Source: Candidatus Sulfotelmatobacter sp.
GTDB taxonomy: Bacteria > Acidobacteriota > Terriglobia > Terriglobales > Acidobacteriaceae
DNA: 8,969 nt
Reading direction: 5' to 3'
NCBI GenBank assembly: GCA_030049565.1
Contig: JASIKQ010000110.1
Coordinates: forward strand, 1 to 8,969
Below are positions 5,940 to 8,969 of the stretch, one piece after another. The position numbers and the translations under genes were made by a program. Under the pieces are notes generated by a model. The model was not told the origin of the DNA. It ran no database searches and worked only from the letters and a program-made list of their open reading frames with translations. Numbering within the stretch: position 1 is the first letter of the stretch; each line of letters starts with the position of its first letter.

Positions 5940-6188
5940 CTAAAACTTCAACTGCCCCTGCTTGATCACCAGCAATACCTGCCATGCCTGGTCGATCGCG
6001 CGCAGCTCGGCCCGGCTTCCACAGCCCCGTTGCAATGCATCGCGCCGGGTCAAGACCGCGGCTTCTGCGATCTCAACCAGTCTGAACAGCTGACGGATAT
6101 TGGACTCGCGCAGCGCCGCTTCGTAAGCGCCCTGCCAGGCAGGAAAGCGCACGTTGGCTGGAATCGGCGGGCAGGAGGTAGCAGTCAT
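5940..6188 (-). CDS. Small helical protein of unknown function (82 aa)
   Basis: I do not recognise a characterised function. The first ~17 residues are proline-containing and irregular. The rest is predicted by eye to be two long amphipathic helices: about 18-50 (WQGAYEAALRESN, FRLVEIAEAAVLTRRDAL) and about 58-80 (SRAELRAIDQAWQVLLVIKQG), with no signal peptide or membrane segment. The W-Q-x-x-Y/F-x-A-A-L opening and the AEAA/RAIDQAWQVL pattern recall small hypothetical proteins in Acidobacteria. ATG 6188 has no Shine-Dalgarno site. A TATACA six bases upstream could give an almost leaderless mRNA. Its regular helical pattern and its position between two other minus-strand genes support a real gene. 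Confidence 0.6.
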   Translation of the reverse strand: MTATSCPPIPANVRFPAWQGAYEAALRESNIRQLFRLVEIAEAAVLTRRDALQRGCGSRAELRAIDQAWQVLLVIKQGQLKF

Positions 6189-6192
6189 GGCT

Positions 6193-6214
6193 GGTGTATA
6201 AAAACTCTACACCC
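6193..6214 (-). promoter_or_regulatory. Possible -10 element within an inverted repeat before the 82-aa gene
   Basis: On the minus strand GGTGTA and TACACC (6 bp each) flank GAGTTTTTA, and the right arm contains TATACA just upstream of ATG 6188. As a -10 box it would place the transcript start at or next to the ATG. No good -35 hexamer is visible, so confidence is low. Confidence 0.22.
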
Positions 6215-6314
6215 CGCCAATAATTCCCCAAGCGCCAACTTACGCCATGTCCGACTAACCGGCCGCGACAGTTTTGGGACGCTCGATTGCCGGGTGCCTC
6301 CGGGGCTGGGACTC

Positions 6315-7361
6315 TTATTTCGAATTCACCACCGGGCAGCGCGACCAATGTCCCGTCCCAACTTCTACCAGCGGCGGCAACGCCCGCGCGCACTCGGGCA
6401 CCCGGAATCCGCAGCGCGGCTCAAAAGCGCAACCCGGTGGCATCGAGTGCAGCGGCGGTACCGTGCCTGGGATGCTTGCCAGCGGCCGTGCACGCTCCGT
6501 CTTAAGACTGGGAGCAGCTTGTAACAGACCTTGTGTATAAGGATGCGCCGGCGTGCGAAAAATTTGCTCTTTGCTGCCCAGCTCAATCAGGCTGCCGGCG
6601 TACATTACGGCGACATGATCGGCAATCTCGGAAACTACCGCCAGATCGTGCGAGACGAAAAGCATCGTCAGACCAAATTTGACTCGCAATTCACCGAGCA
6701 GCTCCAGGATTTGCGCCTGAATGGTCACATCCAGAGCCGTGGTGGGTTCGTCGGCGATCAATAATTGCGGACGGTTGGCGATGGCCATGGCGATCATCAC
6801 TCGCTGCCGCATGCCGCCCGAAAGCTGATGAGGATAGTCCCGCGCACGGCGTTCTGGTTCGGGAATGGCCACTTCCGCCATCGCCTGCACAGCCAATTGC
6901 GCCGCTTCGCGCTTCGATAAGCTGCGGTGAGCCAGAACCGCCTCGCTAATCTGGTCGCCCACCCGCATCACCGGATTGAGCGCGGTCATCGGCTCCTGAA
7001 AAATCATTGCTATGCGGGAGCCGCGAAGTTGGCGTATGGAATCCTCGGGCAGCGTGAGTAAATTCCGCGTGTTTCCATTTTCTGAGTACAACAAATCCCC
7101 GGTCACCCGCGTCTGTGGCGGCAGAAGGCGCATGATCCCGAGAGAAGTGATCGACTTGCCCGAGCCGGATTCGCCGACCAACCCGAGGACTTCTCCCGAA
7201 CCGATGGAGAAGCTGACGTCCCTAACCGCAGGGAAATAATTGCTCTGTGCAGGCGCAGGCTGATCCGGAGATTGGCCTCGCAGAGCAAATGCCGGAAATT
7301 CAATATTCAAATTGCGAATTTCCAGCAGCGGCCCCACGTTTCTCATCGTACCAGCGTTCAC
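6315..7361 (-). CDS. Oligopeptide/dipeptide ABC transporter ATP-binding protein (OppD/DppD type)
   Basis: 348 residues from GTG 7361; ATG 7346, five codons in, is an equally plausible start. This is a complete nucleotide-binding subunit: Walker A GESGSGKS at 63-70, Q-loop Q122 in FQEPM, signature LSGGMRQR at 180-187, Walker B LLIADEP at 200-206 and switch histidine H238. The C-terminal extension after residue 271 ([13 protein letters not shown]) carries the oligo_HPY-type region with C311, C317, C324 and C342, a pattern associated with an iron-sulfur site in this family. It would energise peptide or nickel uptake at the inner membrane. A non-conserved Pro/Gln-rich insertion is at about 26-42. 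No permease, binding protein or OppF-type partner is in the window, so it is an orphan here, or its partners lie elsewhere. Confidence 0.93.
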   Translation of the reverse strand: MNAGTMRNVGPLLEIRNLNIEFPAFALRGQSPDQPAPAQSNYFPAVRDVSFSIGSGEVLGLVGESGSGKSITSLGIMRLLPPQTRVTGDLLYSENGNTRNLLTLPEDSIRQLRGSRIAMIFQEPMTALNPVMRVGDQISEAVLAHRSLSKREAAQLAVQAMAEVAIPEPERRARDYPHQLSGGMRQRVMIAMAIANRPQLLIADEPTTALDVTIQAQILELLGELRVKFGLTMLFVSHDLAVVSEIADHVAVMYAGSLIELGSKEQIFRTPAHPYTQGLLQAAPSLKTERARPLASIPGTVPPLHSMPPGCAFEPRCGFRVPECARALPPLVEVGTGHWSRCPVVNSK

Positions 7362-7414
7362 AGACGATTAGGGATGCGGCGCGTTTCCCGACACCGGCAA
7401 TGGGAGAGTCGATC

Positions 7415-7597
7415 TCAATAAAAATCCGAGCAGCTTAAATAAAAGCCGCATAGGGGACAAGTGAGTTTGCAGCGGCTCTCTTTCAGTTGCGTGGAACAGT
7501 TTGGACAGAAACGCTCTGGGCGTGCGTCCCGGGCGGCCTCGGCTGCCGGCTTGGGCGATTCTGAGCGAATCGCCCGGGAGTTCTGCTTCGCTATCAT
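7415..7597 (-). CDS. 60-residue zinc-ribbon protein
   Basis: A small protein with a flexible, basic N-terminus (residues 1-28) and a compact C-terminal cysteine cluster: C31-x2-C34 in FCPNCS, C43, C47-x2-C50 in CPLCG and C56 in SCSDFY. Two CxxC knuckles indicate a zinc ribbon. The RCKLTCPLCG and SCSDF pattern is one I recall from short conserved proteins of Acidobacteria and other phyla without a known role. ATG 7597 is preferred, with GGAG ten bases upstream. The frame also extends to GTG 7708, but the added part is not protein-like. It precedes the ABC ATPase by 53 bases on the same strand and may be its operon leader. Confidence 0.68.
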   Translation of the reverse strand: MIAKQNSRAIRSESPKPAAEAARDARPERFCPNCSTQLKESRCKLTCPLCGFYLSCSDFY

Positions 7598-7742
7598 TCC
7601 GTTTCGGCTCCGCTGGGGGCAACATATTACCTTATGCGGGCTGCGCACAAGTAAAAAAACTACATTCCCTTCCTCGCCATGCCCTCTAGAATTTTTTGAG
7701 CTATTCACAATTCTTTTTGCCCATCCACAGACCTTTTTGCGC

Positions 7743-7810
7743 TAGAATGCCGGTGCAGTCGAGGGCCCCTTCCAGCTGGCGTGGATGCGGCTCGGCCTTC
7801 CCCCAGGAGG
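7743..7810 (+). promoter_or_regulatory. Possible -10 box and strong Shine-Dalgarno for the NTF2-like gene
   Basis: TAGAAT at 7743-7748 matches the -10 consensus at five of six positions, without a recognisable -35. AGGAGG at 7805-7810 lies six bases before ATG 7817 and fixes that start. Confidence 0.4.
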
Positions 7811-7816
7811 TAGTAG

Positions 7817-8248
7817 ATGTATCGGCCCTATTCGAGTTCTCTGGCCGACTCCCGTCCATTCTTGGACGCTCAGTCGCTGATTCAGAATCTTGTGCAGGAC
7901 TTCGTTACCAACTTCAACATCCGCAACTACGATCAGGTTGCCATGTTGTTTGCGCAGGATGGGGTGTTGATGGTGCCGCATCATGATCCTGCCTATGGGC
8001 CGAAGAACGTGGAGCGCTTGCTGCGCCAAGTGGGCGACTCTGGATATGAAGATCTTCGGCTGGAGACGGTTCGCGTCGAGTGCTCGGGCGATCTAGCCAT
8101 GGAAGTCGGCGGCTACACGGTTGGCATCCATCAGCCGGATGGCACGGTCCGCGCAGAGCGCGGAAAATATCTAAAGGTGTGGCGGCGGCTCGGAGTCTGG
8201 CTGATCGTGGCCGACTGCTGGAGCAGCAACCTGCCCCCGGCACGCTGA
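7817..8248 (+). CDS. NTF2-like/SnoaL-fold small protein (DUF4440-like)
   Basis: A 143-residue cytoplasmic protein of the cone-shaped NTF2-like fold. Residues 17-36 are the first helix. Then come NYDQVAMLFAQDGVLMVP at 37-54, the classic short helix and strand of this group, GPKNVERLLRQ at 61-71, and paired C-terminal strands including GDLAMEVGGYTVGI (91-104), GKYLKVWRR (116-124) and VWLIVADCWSSN (127-138). Members include ketosteroid isomerase-like enzymes, polyketide cyclases and non-catalytic binding domains. I see no clear catalytic Asp/His pair, so a catalytic function cannot be assigned. No signal peptide is present. The start is fixed by AGGAGG six bases upstream. It is followed by a histidine-kinase gene 100 bases on, on the same strand, perhaps co-transcribed. 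Confidence 0.85.
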   Translation: MYRPYSSSLADSRPFLDAQSLIQNLVQDFVTNFNIRNYDQVAMLFAQDGVLMVPHHDPAYGPKNVERLLRQVGDSGYEDLRLETVRVECSGDLAMEVGGYTVGIHQPDGTVRAERGKYLKVWRRLGVWLIVADCWSSNLPPAR

Positions 8249-8348
8249 GGGTTCGACTCCGGATGAGGACACGACGCTTGCGTCCCAAGTCCCGATCACT
8301 CCGAATTTTGCAGCAGAAACGTGCATTTTCCTGCGGGCAAAGCCGCGC

Positions 8349-8969
8349 GTGAACAAACCTTCTATTGCTCTGCGGTTGTCCTTCTGGTATCTGACAATCT
8401 TTCTGCTCGGCGCGCTCGCTCTGATAGCGGGCGCGTTCGACATGTTGCGAACCCATCTGCTCGACATCGCCGACACCGATTTGCACGGGCAGACAATCAG
8501 CCTTGAGCTCTGGCTCGATTCTCGCAAGGACTTGCCTACCGCCGAGTTGCAGGCGCAGCTCAAAGAGAATTACGAAGTCGAGCACGCGCGGGACTACATG
8601 CAGATCAATGATCTGCATGGCGACTTAATCTACCGTTCGCAGCTTTACCCGCAGCAGAGCTTGCCGTCGATTACTCCGGACGAGATGGACCATCCGATTT
8701 ACGAAGACTACAGGTCAGGGTCAGATCATTTCCGCATGGCCAGCGAAGAGATTGAAGTAGCCGGCCGCGGGTACATCTTCAGCATTGCTCGTCCCATGAA
8801 TCAGGAACTTGACACTCTATCCGCGGTTCGCAAACACCTTCTGCGGGTCAATGCGTTTGTGCTGATCGTTGCCGCAGGCGGCGGCTATTGGATGAGTCGC
8901 CGCGCCACAGCTCCGCGGCGGGGCCTGGGTTGAAGAATTCCGGATATTCTCAGTCGGGCTAGGTTATAT
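8349..8969 (+). CDS. Sensor histidine kinase, N-terminal part, frame broken near the window end, 3' partial
   Basis: From GTG 8349 the protein shows an inner-membrane sensor layout: membrane helix 1 at about 11-30 (FWYLTIFLLGALALIAGAF), a periplasmic region of about 135 residues, and membrane helix 2 at about 168-183 (AFVLIVAAGGGYWMS). It then has SRRATAP, the usual junction into a HAMP linker. In the same frame a TGA follows at 8931-8933 after only RRGLG. In the +2 frame, bases just after about 8920 read VEEFRIFSVGL, resembling a HAMP start (VEEARxIS). An insertion or deletion between about 8905 and 8925, natural or from poor sequence at a contig end, is likely. The HAMP, dimerisation and ATPase domains lie beyond the window. 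The start has no strong ribosome site. Confidence 0.72.

Noticed and set aside
5850..6524. Plus-strand ORF (224 codons) over the small genes and the ABC ATPase end
   Set aside because: Cys/Arg/Pro-rich sequence with no motif, opposite three better-supported minus-strand genes.
7914..8618. Minus-strand ORF (234 codons) opposite the NTF2-like and kinase genes
   Set aside because: Shadow of two plus-strand genes with clear family patterns.
1..8969. CRISPR arrays, tRNA/rRNA genes, transposases or phage genes
   Set aside because: No regularly spaced direct repeats, cloverleaf sequences or mobile-element protein motifs were seen by eye on either strand.

Overview
This window probably comes from an acidobacterium, perhaps a metagenome contig. 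The taxonomic call is by recognition, not by search. Supporting signs are the C-terminal end of an Oar-like TonB receptor with acidobacterial-style motifs, a LuxR-type orphan response regulator of a kind I associate with this phylum, small cysteine-rich proteins, and scattered GC-rich hairpins ending in TGCCCTTC. Both ends of the window cut genes.

Layout. At 1-456 (+) is the end of a TonB-dependent receptor gene, followed by a terminator-like hairpin. At 550-1641 (+) is a secreted nucleoside-hydrolase-fold protein with an altered active site. At 1642-1971 is a gene-free stretch with a palindromic repeat and the leader of the next transcript. At 1972-2055 (+) is a possible 27-residue leader ORF whose start codon lies in a hairpin loop, and directly after it, at 2059-2742 (+), a NarL/FixJ-type regulator. 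Convergent to it, reading right to left on the minus strand, are three sugar-activation genes: a GHMP kinase related to HddA (5464-4316), a sugar-phosphate nucleotidyltransferase (4258-3455) and a HAD phosphatase/mutase (3458-2739). Together they look like a pathway making a nucleotide-activated sugar, plausibly a heptose, for surface polysaccharide. No sedoheptulose-7-phosphate isomerase is in view.

A second minus-strand group follows: a 60-residue zinc ribbon (7597-7415), an orphan OppD/DppD-type ABC ATPase (7361-6315), an 82-residue helical unknown (6188-5940) and a 55-residue CxxC/HxxC protein (5880-5713). Divergent from it on the plus strand are an NTF2-like/SnoaL-fold protein (7817-8248) and the sensor half of a histidine kinase (8349 onward) whose frame breaks near the window end.

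The most unusual object is the kinase. Its first ~56 residues are the first half of a response-regulator receiver domain, joined in frame exactly where the kinase should carry its N-terminal sugar-binding motif. Other points worth a second look are a CTG start that overlaps the upstream stop codon in the HAD gene, the hairpin-embedded leader ORF, three phased GTACY repeats upstream of the chimeric kinase, and the altered catalytic residues of the nucleoside hydrolase.
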